Origin: Sphingopyxis sp. PAMC25046
Lineage (GTDB): Bacteria > Pseudomonadota > Alphaproteobacteria > Sphingomonadales > Sphingomonadaceae
Length of the DNA: 64,000 nt
Assembly: GCF_004795895.1 (NCBI RefSeq)
Contig: NZ_CP039250.1
Span: forward strand, 1,674,001-1,738,000
Direction: 5' to 3'
Below the pieces are notes generated by a model that worked only from the letters and a program-made list of their open reading frames with translations, searched no databases and was not told the DNA's origin. Made by a program: the position numbers and the translations under genes. Position 1 is the stretch's first letter, and every line of letters begins with the position of its first letter. Below are positions 27,401-36,340 of the stretch, in pieces.

Positions 27401-27475
27401 CGCGTCCTGCGCAATTGCCGGCGTCGCCACCGTCATTGCAAGGATCGACGTTCCGATCAGTGCCTTGAACTTCAT
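24461..27475 (-). CDS. TonB-dependent receptor
   Basis: This 1004-residue outer-membrane receptor has the signal peptide MKFKALIGTSILAMTVATPA..., a TonB-box-like EIVVTAQRQ, a plug with ERVEVLRGPQGTLFGRNATSG and a barrel ending RRYGIAAGVRF. The second half includes several long loops with cysteines (for example LCVGTTCDSA and CQRDPTGILGC in the plug and first half). GGGAGG precedes the ATG at good spacing. It is larger than its convergent neighbour and only distantly similar, so it is not a recent duplicate. The substrate is unknown. Confidence 0.95.
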   Translation of the reverse strand: MKFKALIGTSILAMTVATPAIAQDAADEVERDAFGGEIVVTAQRQSERLQDVPIAVSAFSTEALEAQQIKTPSDLQLTLPNVTFTKTNFTGASFTIRGIGDLCVGTTCDSATAIHLNGDPLFSTRLFETEFFDLERVEVLRGPQGTLFGRNATSGVVNVITAKPKLGVFEAAAEAEYGNFDSMKGKAMVNIPLGDSAGIRVAGIYLNRDGYTKNEFLDTRIDDRDLYSVRGSFRWEPTEDTTIDLLASYFREKDKRTRIQKQLCQRDPTGILGCLNSRLDNEPFNGNATFTAALTSREFLAIRGIPQGFALGSLYGPDVYANTTIPSDPRTVNTAYTPSYFTSELTLQGQIEHNFGPVSLQVSGQYQKVKLDASQDYNSNVGDRSLYATGLNTLAFFANNPIPLGVDAGGNPILSNTYFGPVAAAIIPDGPNGQLCTSLAEESGYGSFGGNKICSDQSLQFDRSNQYNSSWSVEGILSSDLDGPFNFLVGGIYADYHLTENSYYVNAFPIDYLTGVLGAFTAATNRVPDPNNPGQTIAAPLPPSFLATPFFRNNTDDLKIRSYGLFGEAYFEFSDRLKLTAGLRYNNDKKSVRARSTLASFLAPHGGTGSAFDSPFVGSFDADPGTPGNQIIQERSVKFNKLTGRAVLDFKITEDNLLYASYSRGYKSGGINPPLQPIFEVPESFRPEQVDAFEIGSKNTFGNGALQLNLTAFYYKYKDLQLSKIVARTAVNDNVSADIYGFEAEAIVRPDPDLVVNLGFSYLHSKVTDDKFTSNPRDFGGGREDAVIIKDITNAANCAVASTSGSIAGVNGYVNQVQQLINGGLIPGVAAGANLQPTTAFPADGGIASTGAFSICSVMEATAGTVGAAFGGIEYFSAGIPVNIKGNQLPQAPNYKFSAGVQYTARLGGGDMSLVPRFDLAYTGESYGSIFNGNVNRIKGYAQVNAQLQLNGPDDKWYVKGFIQNVFDANSVTGLYITDQSSGNYTNIFTLEPRRYGIAAGVRF

Positions 27476-27913
27476 CTATAGCCTCCCTTTTTCGACCCCG
27501 CGAGGTGCGGCGCCGCCCAACTTCAAATTGTGGTAAGGGGAGGGGATATGACCGGCCATGGAGAAGGGCGCCGGGCCGATATGGCCAGCCACCCGTCTGT
27601 GTCCCACTTGCCAGCTGTGCTGGTCATCGTCCTCTCCCGCCGGCGTCGGGGAAAACGCGCGGCCTCTCCGGATCACGACCCGCTTGGGCGGGTTCTGTAA
27701 TGCAAGGTGAAGGTGCGCCGAGTTGACGAAAGCGTCAAGTCACTTGTTTGGCCCGAAAAAGGACGCGAAACCGCGCCTCTCCGAAAAGAGAAAAAGTCAA
27801 GATTCCGCAACGTAAAGTTGACGGGGAAGGACAATTTCTTTTGGTCCGGCCCTTGCGTATCGGCACCGGGACGTCGAAATGTGCGACATGATGGCAACAG
27901 TGAAAGCGGGGCA
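27476..27913. other. Divergent control region, receptor and folE
   Basis: These 438 bases separate the divergent TonB-dependent receptor and folE. I see no gene. Small hairpins occur at 27678-27693 (ACCCGC/GCGGGT) and 27723-27738 (TTGACG/CGTCAA). The folE-proximal 150 bases are noticeably AT-richer and should hold its promoter. Confidence 0.5.
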
Positions 27914-28513
27914 ATGAGCGACAAAGTCGAGTTGGGGCCGGACGGCAAGGTGGTGGTTCCGGACCATGTCGCCGACGCGGTGCGGACCTTGATCGAATGG
28001 GCGGGCGACGACCCGGCGCGCGAGGGCCTGCGCGATACGCCGCGCCGCGTCGCGCGCGCATGGAAGGAATATTGCCAGGGCTATGACGAGGATCCCTCGA
28101 TCCATTTGTCGCGCACCTTCGAGGAGGTCGGCGGTTATGACGAGATCGTGCTGCTGCGCGACATTCCGTTCCAGTCGCATTGCGAACATCATATGGCGCC
28201 GATCACCGGCAATGCGTCGATCGCCTATCTGCCGCGCGACCGCGTGGTCGGCATCTCGAAACTGGCGCGCGTGCTCAACGGCTATGCGCGGCGGTTGCAG
28301 GTGCAGGAGCGCCTCACCGCTGAAGTCGCGCGCTGCATCTGGGACAATCTGCACCCGCACGGCGTCGCGGTGGTGATCGACGCGCAGCATGGCTGCATGA
28401 CCGGGCGCGGCGTGCGCACCCCGGGCGTCGGCATGGTGACGAGCCGCCTGCTCGGCTGTTTCCTCGACGACGAGCGCAGCCGCAAGGAAGTGCTGAGCCT
28501 GATGGGCTACTAA
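27914..28513 (+). CDS. folE: GTP cyclohydrolase I
   Basis: FolE converts GTP to dihydroneopterin triphosphate, the first step to folate and pterins. The 199-residue product has the zinc ligands in PFQSHCEHHMAPITG and HGCMTGRGVRTPG, as in the FolE1 family, and ends KEVLSLMGY. ATG 27914 gives the normal family length; the frame is open further upstream but adds no family residues. It is followed by an inverted palindrome pair instead of a normal terminator. Confidence 0.96.
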   Translation: MSDKVELGPDGKVVVPDHVADAVRTLIEWAGDDPAREGLRDTPRRVARAWKEYCQGYDEDPSIHLSRTFEEVGGYDEIVLLRDIPFQSHCEHHMAPITGNASIAYLPRDRVVGISKLARVLNGYARRLQVQERLTAEVARCIWDNLHPHGVAVVIDAQHGCMTGRGVRTPGVGMVTSRLLGCFLDDERSRKEVLSLMGY

Positions 28514-28514
28514 C

Positions 28515-28593
28515 CCTCGCCCCCGCGAAGGGGGGGCCGCCGTCGGCCTTGCGCTACCACTCCAGCGGCCCCCGCCTTCGCGGGGGCGACGAG
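28515..28593. repeat. Inverted pair of REP-like palindromes
   Basis: Two copies of the CCCCCGCGAAGG-type palindrome (28515-28546 and 28564-28593, in opposite orientation) fill the gap between the convergent folE and PKHD genes and may act as a shared terminator. Confidence 0.8.
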
Positions 28594-28594
28594 A

Positions 28595-29251
28595 TTACCG
28601 CCGCCACATCCTGAGCAGCTGATACTGGACCGCCTGGAGCCGCGTGAAGTTCTCGGGCTCCATCTTGCCGCCCTCCAGCGCGGCCACCTCGTTGAGTTCG
28701 TACATCAGGTTCCGGTGCTGGACGTCGGGGATCAGGCTCTGGATGAAGGTGATCGCGACGAGGCGTTCGCCGCGCGTCACCGGTTCGACTTCGTGCAGCG
28801 TGTGCGAGGGATAGACGACCGCGACCCCCGGCGCTTCCTTGAAGCGCAGGTCGGCGCTGCCCAGCCGCACATGCAGCGCGCCGCCGTCATAATCGGCGGG
28901 GTCGTTCAGGAAGACGGTGCAGCTGACGTCGGTGCGCAGCTGGCCGTCGGGTAGCGGGATATAGGCGGCGTCGGGGTGCAACCCATAGTGCATGCCCGGC
29001 GTGTAGCGCGTCAGCAGCGGCGGGGCGATGCGCGCCGGAAAAGAGAATTCCATGAAGTCGGGATTCTGCACCATCGCGTCGAGCAATATCTTCGACGAAC
29101 GTTCATAGGCGCCCGCGTCGTGAAGTTGCAGGTTGTTCTTCACCTTCGAATGCGGGTTGCTGATCTTGCCGTCGACGAACTTTCCGCCGGCGGCGATCTC
29201 GCGCAGCGCGCGGACCGCATTGTCGTCGAGCAGTTGGACGAGCTTGAACAT
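28595..29251 (-). CDS. piuC: PKHD-type Fe(II)/2-oxoglutarate hydroxylase
   Basis: This 218-residue enzyme carries the iron triad His92 and Asp94 (YGLHPDAAY) and His153 (SHTLHEVEPV), with Arg163 for 2-oxoglutarate, as in the PiuC/YbiX family. These proteins are often next to TonB-dependent receptors, where they may modify a ligand. The gene follows the sulfotransferase-like gene by 10 bases on the same strand. The symbol reflects family membership. Confidence 0.9.
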   Translation of the reverse strand: MFKLVQLLDDNAVRALREIAAGGKFVDGKISNPHSKVKNNLQLHDAGAYERSSKILLDAMVQNPDFMEFSFPARIAPPLLTRYTPGMHYGLHPDAAYIPLPDGQLRTDVSCTVFLNDPADYDGGALHVRLGSADLRFKEAPGVAVVYPSHTLHEVEPVTRGERLVAITFIQSLIPDVQHRNLMYELNEVAALEGGKMEPENFTRLQAVQYQLLRMWRR

Positions 29252-29261
29252 CTAAGGCTTC

Positions 29262-30302
29262 CTATTGGCCGTGGATCGGCAGGTCGGCAAGGCTTGTATA
29301 GCGCGCGGCGAGCGCTTCAACCCATGCGATGGCCTCGGCAATCGCAGGGGCATGGCCGGCCGCCGCCTGCGCCTGCAATTCGCGGCGCAGGTCAGGGCTG
29401 TAGCCATGTTCGGGCGCTTTCGAATATTGGCGCATGATCGGCCCGGCGAGCGCCGCATCGATACGCGCGCCGTCGACCGGCAAGCCGAAGTGCGTCGCTT
29501 GCGCCGCGAGTGCGGCGGCGGGGTCGATCAGCATTCTCTCGAAATCGACCCAGAGGTGGCGCGGATCGTCGCGCGGTAATGTGTGCTGCGCGGTCGCCAT
29601 TTCGCAAAGCCAGCTCATAGCGACGCGCGTGACCGGCGGCAGTTGCCACAGCGCATGGGGGAAATCGGGGAGCAGGGCCGCGAGCCGCGCCATGCGCGCG
29701 GGGGCCTGCGCCAGCGTTTCGGCCATCGACGCCTCGCCCGCGAGGATCGTTTCGACATAGCGGTCGAGTGGAACATAGAGAAAGAGCGCGCGGCCGTCGG
29801 GGCCCGTGAGGTCGCCGGCGATCGCGGTGATCACGCTCGACGCCTTGACCATCGCGCGCTGGCCCCGCGCGAAGCCGCGGCCCAGCCAGCCGAGGCTTTG
29901 TGTGAGGCGCGTGCGGTAAAGCTCGGCCGACCAGAGCGATTCGGGCCGGTCGATCCGCTCGGCGACCTGCGCCAGCGTGCGCAGCAGCATCGGTTCGCGT
30001 AGCGGCAGCGCGCCGCTTGTCTCGGCGAGCAGGCGCGATACCAGCGTCGATCCGACATGACCGATGTGGAAGATGAAATCGGGCCGCGGCGCCGGCGCGC
30101 CGAGGTCGGGGAGGGCGCTCCACGCCATCCACTCGCGCCCGATGCGATCGGTGAGCAGCCGCTGGTCGAGGAAGCTCGCGGCGCGATAATCGGCTTCGCC
30201 CAGCAGCGCGATCAGCACCCGGTCGTTCGCAAGATCCGCCATATGCGGCAGCAGGCTCGCATCGGCGGCAAAGCGGGAATGGAAGCGGTCATCGGCCATC
30301 AT
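29262..30302 (-). CDS. Sulfotransferase-like P-loop protein
   Basis: This 346-residue protein has a PAPS-type phosphate-binding loop at residues 81-89 (GHVGSTLVS, preceded by DFIFHI) and a sulfotransferase-like layout with a later arginine/serine segment, RAMVKASSVITAIAG. Sphingomonad receptors are often accompanied by such proteins and PKHD hydroxylases, but the acceptor is not known. It forms a minus-strand run with the SixA-like phosphatase (54 bases upstream) and the PKHD gene. ATG at 30299 is an alternative start. Confidence 0.75.
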   Translation of the reverse strand: MMADDRFHSRFAADASLLPHMADLANDRVLIALLGEADYRAASFLDQRLLTDRIGREWMAWSALPDLGAPAPRPDFIFHIGHVGSTLVSRLLAETSGALPLREPMLLRTLAQVAERIDRPESLWSAELYRTRLTQSLGWLGRGFARGQRAMVKASSVITAIAGDLTGPDGRALFLYVPLDRYVETILAGEASMAETLAQAPARMARLAALLPDFPHALWQLPPVTRVAMSWLCEMATAQHTLPRDDPRHLWVDFERMLIDPAAALAAQATHFGLPVDGARIDAALAGPIMRQYSKAPEHGYSPDLRRELQAQAAAGHAPAIAEAIAWVEALAARYTSLADLPIHGQ

Positions 30303-30356
30303 TTGCCGCCATAGGGGCGACGAGGCGGGTTGGCCAGAAGGGACGGGCGGGGCGCC

Positions 30357-30908
30357 CTAGTCGTCGTCCATCGCCGGCGCGAGCGCGGGGTCGAGGTCGC
30401 GGGGGCGGATGAAATCGGCGAAGCGCGCCATGCCGGTGTCGAGGTCGTGCCAGTCGGCGATGTCGAGGTCGAGGCGTGCGAGCGCCGAAGTCGGGAGCTT
30501 TTCTTCGACCCTGGCGCGGAGTTTGTCGTCTTGCGATTCGGGGACGAGCATGAGGATCAGATCCTCGAGCCCCGGATTATGTCCCGAAATCAGCAGATGC
30601 TGCGCGTCGCGGCCGGAGTCGCGGATCACGTCGATCAGCGTCGCGGCGGAGGCGAGATAGATGCGGCGGTCCCAATGCGGTTCGAGCGCGTCGAGGCCGG
30701 CGGCGGGCTGGAAGATATCGAGCGTTTCGGTGACGCGGACGGCGGGCGAGGCGATGATGCGGTCGACCGGCAGTTTCCGCCGTTTCAGCCACTGGCCGAT
30801 CAATTCGGCACCGCGTTGGCCCCTTTTATTGATCGGGCGGTCGAAGTCGCGTTCGACGGCCACGTCCCAACCCGACTTGGCGTGGCGCAGGATGGTCAAA
30901 GTCTTCAA
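30357..30908 (-). CDS. Histidine phosphatase, SixA-like
   Basis: This is a protein of about 183 residues that starts KTLTILRHAKSGW, with the RH catalytic pair (Arg8, His9), and has SGHNPGLEDL as the second catalytic histidine region. It belongs to the SixA-type branch of the histidine phosphatase superfamily, which removes phosphate from phospho-histidine. TTG 30908 is the likely start because GGGGAGAA lies five bases upstream and residues further upstream are not family-like. Confidence 0.85.
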   Translation of the reverse strand: MKTLTILRHAKSGWDVAVERDFDRPINKRGQRGAELIGQWLKRRKLPVDRIIASPAVRVTETLDIFQPAAGLDALEPHWDRRIYLASAATLIDVIRDSGRDAQHLLISGHNPGLEDLILMLVPESQDDKLRARVEEKLPTSALARLDLDIADWHDLDTGMARFADFIRPRDLDPALAPAMDDD

Positions 30909-30964
30909 AATTTCTCCCCGCGTCCCCGCGCTTATGCCCTTATTCGGGGCCTTGTGCCGCAAAC

Positions 30965-33700
30965 TTATGACGGTGAAAAGGCGGCAAACGCGCTTTTTCG
31001 CCTTTCGACATTCGCCGCGGCGACATGGCCCACCGCTTCGTCGAGCGGCAGGCGGCGGATCGGCGTGCCTTCGGGAAAGGCGCTGAGCAGCCGCGAGGGA
31101 AAGCTGGGCGAGAGCATCACGAACTGGCCGAAATCGTCGGCGCGGCGGATCAGGCGGCCGAACGCCTGCCCGATGCGCGCGCGGATGACCATGTCGTCAT
31201 AGGCGCTGCCGCCTTGCGCCGCGCGCCGCGCCGCGTGAAGGATCGTCGGGCGCGGCCAGGGCACGCCCTCCATCACGACCAGCCGCAGCGAATCGCCGGG
31301 CACGTCGACGCCGTCGCGCAGCGCATCAGTGCCGAGCAGCGAGGCGTGCGGATCGGCGCGGAAGATGTCGACGAGCGTCCCGGTGTCGAGCGGATCGACA
31401 TGCTGCGCGAAGAGCGGCAGCCCGGCGCGGGCGAGCCGGTCGGCGATACGCGAATGGACGATACGCAGCCGCCGGATCGCGCTGAACAGTCCGAGCGCGC
31501 CGCCGCCCGCGGCCTCGATCAGCCGGCTGTAGGCGCCGGCCAGCGCGGGCAGGTCGCCGCGCGCGATGTCGGTGACGATCAGCACTTCGGACTGGCGCGC
31601 ATAATCGAACGGGCTGGGGACCGCGAAATGCTGGACGCCGCCGTCCATGTGGCGCGCGCCAGTGCGGATATCGGCGTCGGTCCAGCCGCCGCTGCCATGC
31701 CCGCCGCCGCGCAAGGTCGCGGAGGTGACGAGAACGCCCTGCGCGGGGCGGTAAACCACCTCGGCAATGGGGCGCGCGGGGTCGAGCCAGTGGCGGTGGA
31801 GGCCGCAGTCGAACTCGCGCCCGTCGTAGCGGTCGACCGCGAGCCAGTCGACGAAATCGGGGTCGGCGGGCCCGCCGACGCGTCCGAGCAGCGACAGCCA
31901 GCTGCCCAATGTGTCGATCCGCGTGCCGAGGCTGTGCCGCGCGCCATCGACGCGCGCGCGCGCCTGCCCGTCGAGCCAGTCGGGCGGATCTTCGGTCAAG
32001 GCTTCGAGCCTTTTGCCAAGCGCCATCAGCGGGCGCAGCAGCGCCTCGATCGCGTCGTTCGCGCTCGCCGCGGCGGTGACGAGTTCGGGTTCGGGATCCG
32101 CGAGTTCGGTTTCAAGGCCATAGCCGCTATCGGCGGTCCGCGTGTCGACAGCGCGGACGTAGACCATGGCGCGCACCGCGACGAGCAGCGCTTCGATCGC
32201 GCCCCATGGTTCGTTTTCGGAAAGCCGGCCAAGCCAGCCGTCGCCCGGCAGTTCCGCAGCAGCGGCGATTGCGGCCTGGATTGCGCGGTCGCCCGCCTCG
32301 TCATAGCTGGCGACATCGGCGAGGCGCGCCGCGAGCCCACGCCGCCGCCCGCGCGACTTGCCCTCCGGCCCCAGCACCCAGCGGCGAATTTCGACCGCTT
32401 CCTGTCCGGTAAGCGCTGCGGCGAACATCGAATCGGCGGCGTCCCAAAGGTGATGACCTTCGTCGAAGATCAGCCGCGTCGCAGGCGCGCCGCTGTCGCG
32501 CGGGCGTGCGGCCTGCACCATCGTCAGCGCGTGATTGGCGATGACGATATCGGCCTGCGTCGCCGCGCGCGCCGAATGTTCGATGAAGCATTTGCGGAAA
32601 TGCGGGCAGCCGGCATAGATGCACTCGCCGCGCCGGTCGGTGAGGGCGGTGGTGCCGTTGCGGCGGAACAGGGCGGGGAGCCAGCCGGGCAGATCGCCGC
32701 CGACCATATCGCCATCGCGGGTGTAGGCGGCCCAGCGCGCCACGAGCTGCGCAAGGATTGCGGCGCGGCCCGAAAAGCCGCCTTGCAGCGCATCTTCGAG
32801 GTTGAGCAGGCAGAGATAATTCTCCCGCCCCTTGCGCACGACGACTTTTTCGCGGTGCGTCGCGGCATCGGGATAGAGCCGTTCGGTCTCGCGCGACAAT
32901 TGGCGTTGCAGCGCCTTGGTGAAAGTCGAAATGCAGATCGCACCCGCCGACTGGTCGATCCATTGTTTGGCGGGGGCCAGATAGCCCAGCGTCTTGCCGA
33001 TGCCGGTGCCGGCTTCGGCGACAAGCATTTGCGGCGCATCCTTGCGTTCGCGCGGGGCGAAGATCGCAGCGGTCGCGCGGGCATAATCCTGCTGGCCCGG
33101 TCGGCGTTCGGCACCGTCGCCGGTGAGGCGGTCGAGCCGCGCGGCGACGTCGGCTTCATCGATCGCCACTTGGCGCGGGGCGCCGCGCGGCGATTGCTCT
33201 TCCCATTCGGGAAGGCGCGCAAAGAGCCAGCGTTCGCCGGCATCGGGGCGGGCGAGGCGCGGCTGGACGAGCGGCGCCCATGACCAGCGCTGGCGCGCCA
33301 GCGCCTCGACGCCGTGCCACGCGCCTTCGCGTTCCGCCCAATCGGGATTGTCGATGCTGGCGAGCATCGCCGCAGCGGCACGGGGCAGGAAAGCGGCGAC
33401 GTCGTCTTCGCTCTTGGGCGGCGGCAGTCCGGCCGCGGCGGCGAGGCCGGCCGGGGTCGGCACCGCGAAGCGCGCGGGATAGAGGAAGGCGAACAACTCG
33501 AGCAGGTCGAGCCCCGACAGTTCGGGATAGCCGAGCCGGTCGCCGGTCAGCGTCGCGTTCAGCAACACATGCGGGGTTGCGGCGACCGCCGCGATCGCCT
33601 CCCCGCGCCCGACGCGCTGGACGCGGCCGTGCGTGTCGGCAATCCAGATGCCGATATGGCTCGCATGGATCGCGGGCAGGGTAAGCGGGTCGGGGGCCAT
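30965..33700 (-). CDS. DinG/XPD-type DNA helicase
   Basis: This 911-residue superfamily 2 helicase has a Walker A motif EAGTGIGKT (229-237), a DEGH box (413-416) and four cysteines that fit an iron-sulfur cluster (Cys297, Cys360, Cys365, Cys371), as in DinG and XPD. Its first 190 residues form an extra N-terminal region not seen in E. coli DinG. DinG unwinds R-loops, forks and G-quadruplex DNA. The gene heads the minus-strand run with the SixA-like, sulfotransferase-like and PKHD genes. Confidence 0.9.
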   Translation of the reverse strand: MAPDPLTLPAIHASHIGIWIADTHGRVQRVGRGEAIAAVAATPHVLLNATLTGDRLGYPELSGLDLLELFAFLYPARFAVPTPAGLAAAAGLPPPKSEDDVAAFLPRAAAAMLASIDNPDWAEREGAWHGVEALARQRWSWAPLVQPRLARPDAGERWLFARLPEWEEQSPRGAPRQVAIDEADVAARLDRLTGDGAERRPGQQDYARATAAIFAPRERKDAPQMLVAEAGTGIGKTLGYLAPAKQWIDQSAGAICISTFTKALQRQLSRETERLYPDAATHREKVVVRKGRENYLCLLNLEDALQGGFSGRAAILAQLVARWAAYTRDGDMVGGDLPGWLPALFRRNGTTALTDRRGECIYAGCPHFRKCFIEHSARAATQADIVIANHALTMVQAARPRDSGAPATRLIFDEGHHLWDAADSMFAAALTGQEAVEIRRWVLGPEGKSRGRRRGLAARLADVASYDEAGDRAIQAAIAAAAELPGDGWLGRLSENEPWGAIEALLVAVRAMVYVRAVDTRTADSGYGLETELADPEPELVTAAASANDAIEALLRPLMALGKRLEALTEDPPDWLDGQARARVDGARHSLGTRIDTLGSWLSLLGRVGGPADPDFVDWLAVDRYDGREFDCGLHRHWLDPARPIAEVVYRPAQGVLVTSATLRGGGHGSGGWTDADIRTGARHMDGGVQHFAVPSPFDYARQSEVLIVTDIARGDLPALAGAYSRLIEAAGGGALGLFSAIRRLRIVHSRIADRLARAGLPLFAQHVDPLDTGTLVDIFRADPHASLLGTDALRDGVDVPGDSLRLVVMEGVPWPRPTILHAARRAAQGGSAYDDMVIRARIGQAFGRLIRRADDFGQFVMLSPSFPSRLLSAFPEGTPIRRLPLDEAVGHVAAANVERRKSAFAAFSPS

Positions 33701-33825
33701 CGCGCCAAGCTAGGGACAAAAGGCGAACGCGGCAAGGTTGGCGGCGCGCGGCCGCGATGCTTTCTTCTTGCGATGCGACGGAAAAGCAGGATGGTCGTGC
33801 CGTCGAGCGGGAAAGGATGGTCCGA

Positions 33826-34260
33826 ATGAGCGAGGAAAATGCGATCGGCGCGGTGATAGACGAGATGTATGCGATGATTTCGGGCCCCAAGGGGACGCGT
33901 GACTGGTCGCGGCAGACGTATTGCTTTCACCCCGAGGCGCGGCAGATCCGGACATGGATCGACGCCGATGGCCGCGCGACGTTTCGGAGCATGGGGTTGG
34001 ACGATTATGCGCGCGACACGACGCCCTTTTTCGCGGCCAATGATTTCTATGAGATCGAAATCGGCCGGCGGATCGACCTGTTCGGCAATATCGCGCATGT
34101 CTGGAGCGCCTATGAGGCGCGCAATTCGCTGGATGACGCCGAGCCCGAGCGGCGCGGGATCAATTCGATCCAGCTTTTCAAGGACCCCGATCGCGGCTGG
34201 CGGATCATGGCGATGATCTGGGACAATGAGCGCGCGGACGTGACGGTCCCGCGCTTTTGA
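33826..34260 (+). CDS. SnoaL/NTF2-like protein
   Basis: This is a protein of about 144 residues with an NTF2-like/SnoaL fold pattern: a start reading AVIDEMYAMISGPKGTRDWS, a mid part NDFYEIEIGRRIDLFGNIAHVWSAYEAR and the closing GWRIMAMIWDNER. The fold serves as an enzyme or ligand pocket in many families and the function cannot be set from sequence. ATG 33826 is chosen because an AAAGGA segment precedes it and the fold begins there. Confidence 0.78.
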   Translation: MSEENAIGAVIDEMYAMISGPKGTRDWSRQTYCFHPEARQIRTWIDADGRATFRSMGLDDYARDTTPFFAANDFYEIEIGRRIDLFGNIAHVWSAYEARNSLDDAEPERRGINSIQLFKDPDRGWRIMAMIWDNERADVTVPRF

Positions 34261-34263
34261 TGG

Positions 34264-34632
34264 TCAGCTCAATCCGCGACGTCCAAAGGTCGCCGGGCGG
34301 GTGTTGAGGAACACCTGGGCCGGATCGACCAGCGCCGCGCCGCGGGCGCGGTCGAGCGCGTTATACAGCGCGCCATGCGTCAGTTCGTACGGGAAGCGCA
34401 CGCCCATCCGGTCGACTTCGGACCACATGACGACGGCGTAGGTAACTTCGCCGCCATAATGGATTTCGCAGCGCGAGCGCGCCGGCATGCTCGCCCCGTC
34501 GACGCGCGCGCCGCCCTCCGACAAATCCGTGATCCGGCCGTCGACGAAGTTGAGGATGCCGTTGACCGTGACGTCGATCGACACCGGGGTGCGCTTGTGG
34601 CCGCGGGGTGCGGGGAGGCGAAAATTGTCCAT
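34264..34632 (-). CDS. PilZ-domain protein
   Basis: This 122-residue single-domain PilZ protein has both c-di-GMP-binding motifs: RxxxR at residues 10-14 (RGHKR) and DxSxxG at 36-41 (DLSEGG). It should bind c-di-GMP and act as a receptor. The ATG at 34632 is used because earlier in-frame residues do not belong to PilZ. It is convergent with the SnoaL-like gene and divergent from the lysyl-tRNA synthetase gene. Confidence 0.9.
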   Translation of the reverse strand: MDNFRLPAPRGHKRTPVSIDVTVNGILNFVDGRITDLSEGGARVDGASMPARSRCEIHYGGEVTYAVVMWSEVDRMGVRFPYELTHGALYNALDRARGAALVDPAQVFLNTRPATFGRRGLS

Positions 34633-34738
34633 GGCCGGGACGCTATCGCAGCATGGTAAATTTTCCGGTAACGATGTTGCGCCGCGCCGGGACAATTTTG
34701 CCTTTCGATTTGACCCCGCTTGCCGCTATGGGCGCGGC

Positions 34739-36340
34739 ATGACCGACTTGCACCTTCACCCTTCGCTGCGCGAGCCCGCGCAAACGTCCAAGGCCTGGCC
34801 GTTCGAGGAAGCGCGCAAGCTGGTCAAACGCTATCCGGGCGGCAAGCCCGGGGGCGATCCCGTGCTGTTCGAGACGGGCTATGGTCCGTCGGGGCTGCCG
34901 CACATCGGCACGTTCAACGAAGTGCTGCGCACGACGATGGTCCGCCGGGCGTACGAGGCGCTGACCGGCGGTGCGGCGACGCGGCTGGTCGCGTTCAGCG
35001 ACGATATGGACGGGCTGCGCAAGGTTCCTGACAATGTGCCGAACGGCGACATGCTGCGCGAATATCTGGGCAAGCCGCTGACCGCGATCCCCGATCCGTT
35101 CGGCAAGTTCGAAAGTTTCGCGCATCATAACAATGCGATGCTGCGCGAGTTTCTCGACCGTTTCGGTTTCGAATATGAATTCGTCAGCTCGACCGAGCGT
35201 TACCGGTCGGGGGCGTTCGACCACGCCTTGAAGAATGTCCTGCGTCACAATCAGGACATCCTCGACATCATGCTGCCGACGCTGCGCGCCGAGCGCGCCG
35301 CGACCTATTCGCCGATCCTGCCGGTCAGCCCCAAGTCGGGGATCGTGCTGCAGGTGCCGGTGACCGTCGTCGATGCCGATGCCGGCCTCGTGTCGTTCGA
35401 GGATGAGGGCGAGACGATCACGCACAGCATCCTTGGCGGCGGCGCGAAGCTGCAGTGGAAGGTCGACTGGGCGATGCGCTGGGTCGCGCTCGGCGTCGAT
35501 TACGAAATGTATGGCAAGGATCTGACCGACAGCGGCACGCAGTCGGGCAAGATCGCCAAGGCGCTCGGCGGGCGCAAGCCCGAGGGGCTGATCTACGAGA
35601 TGTTCCTCGACGAGAAGGGCGAGAAGATTTCGAAGTCGAAGGGCAACGGTCTCTCGATCGAGGAATGGCTGAGCTATGGCAGCGAAGAAAGCCTCGCCTT
35701 CTTCGCGTTCCGCGAGCCCAAGGCGGCGAAGCAGCTCCATATCGGCGTCGTGCCGAAGGCGGTCGACGAATATCTGCAGATGCGCGGCAATTATCCGGCG
35801 CAGGAGCCCGACAAGAAGCTCGGCAACCCCGTGCACCATGTCCATGTCGCGCGCGGGCAGGACGTGCCCGCGACCGAACTGCCGGTGACCTTTGGGCTGC
35901 TGCTCAACCTCGTCGGCGTGATGGGCGCCGATGCGTCGAAGGAGCAAATCTGGCGCTACCTCGGTCAATATGTCGAGGGCGCCGATGCTGCGACCTATCC
36001 CGAACTCGACCGGCTGATCGACAATGCGATGGCGTATAACCGCGACTATGTCGCGCCGACGCTGAACCGTCGCAAGCCGCAGGGCGGCGAGGGGCCGGCA
36101 CTTAAGGAACTCGACGACAAGCTTGCGACGCTGCCCGCCGATGCCTCGGCCGACGACATCCAGAATATCGTTTACGAGATTGGCAAGAATGAGGCCTATG
36201 GCTTTGAAAATCTGCGCGATTGGTTCAAGGCGCTCTACGAAACCCTGCTCGGATCGAGCGCGGGGCCGCGCATGGGGAGCTTCATCGCGCTGTTCGGCAT
36301 CGACAATACGCGGCGGCTAATCGCCGAGGCTTTGGCATGA
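34739..36340 (+). CDS. lysS: Lysyl-tRNA synthetase, class I
   Basis: This 533-residue enzyme is a class I lysyl-tRNA synthetase (LysK type). It has the HIGH-like sequence PHIGTFN at about residues 54-60 and the KISKS loop at 296-300. Class I LysRS is found in archaea and most alphaproteobacteria in place of the class II enzyme. ATG 34739 is the start with LysK-like sequence; the open frame extends 84 codons upstream over the PilZ gene's other strand. The stop overlaps the next start by four bases. Confidence 0.95.
   Translation: MTDLHLHPSLREPAQTSKAWPFEEARKLVKRYPGGKPGGDPVLFETGYGPSGLPHIGTFNEVLRTTMVRRAYEALTGGAATRLVAFSDDMDGLRKVPDNVPNGDMLREYLGKPLTAIPDPFGKFESFAHHNNAMLREFLDRFGFEYEFVSSTERYRSGAFDHALKNVLRHNQDILDIMLPTLRAERAATYSPILPVSPKSGIVLQVPVTVVDADAGLVSFEDEGETITHSILGGGAKLQWKVDWAMRWVALGVDYEMYGKDLTDSGTQSGKIAKALGGRKPEGLIYEMFLDEKGEKISKSKGNGLSIEEWLSYGSEESLAFFAFREPKAAKQLHIGVVPKAVDEYLQMRGNYPAQEPDKKLGNPVHHVHVARGQDVPATELPVTFGLLLNLVGVMGADASKEQIWRYLGQYVEGADAATYPELDRLIDNAMAYNRDYVAPTLNRRKPQGGEGPALKELDDKLATLPADASADDIQNIVYEIGKNEAYGFENLRDWFKALYETLLGSSAGPRMGSFIALFGIDNTRRLIAEALA

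Noticed and set aside
31025..33283. Plus-strand open frame of 752 codons
   Set aside because: It is the antisense of the DinG-like gene; composition is Arg/Asp/Ala with no family motif, as expected from GC-rich third codon positions.
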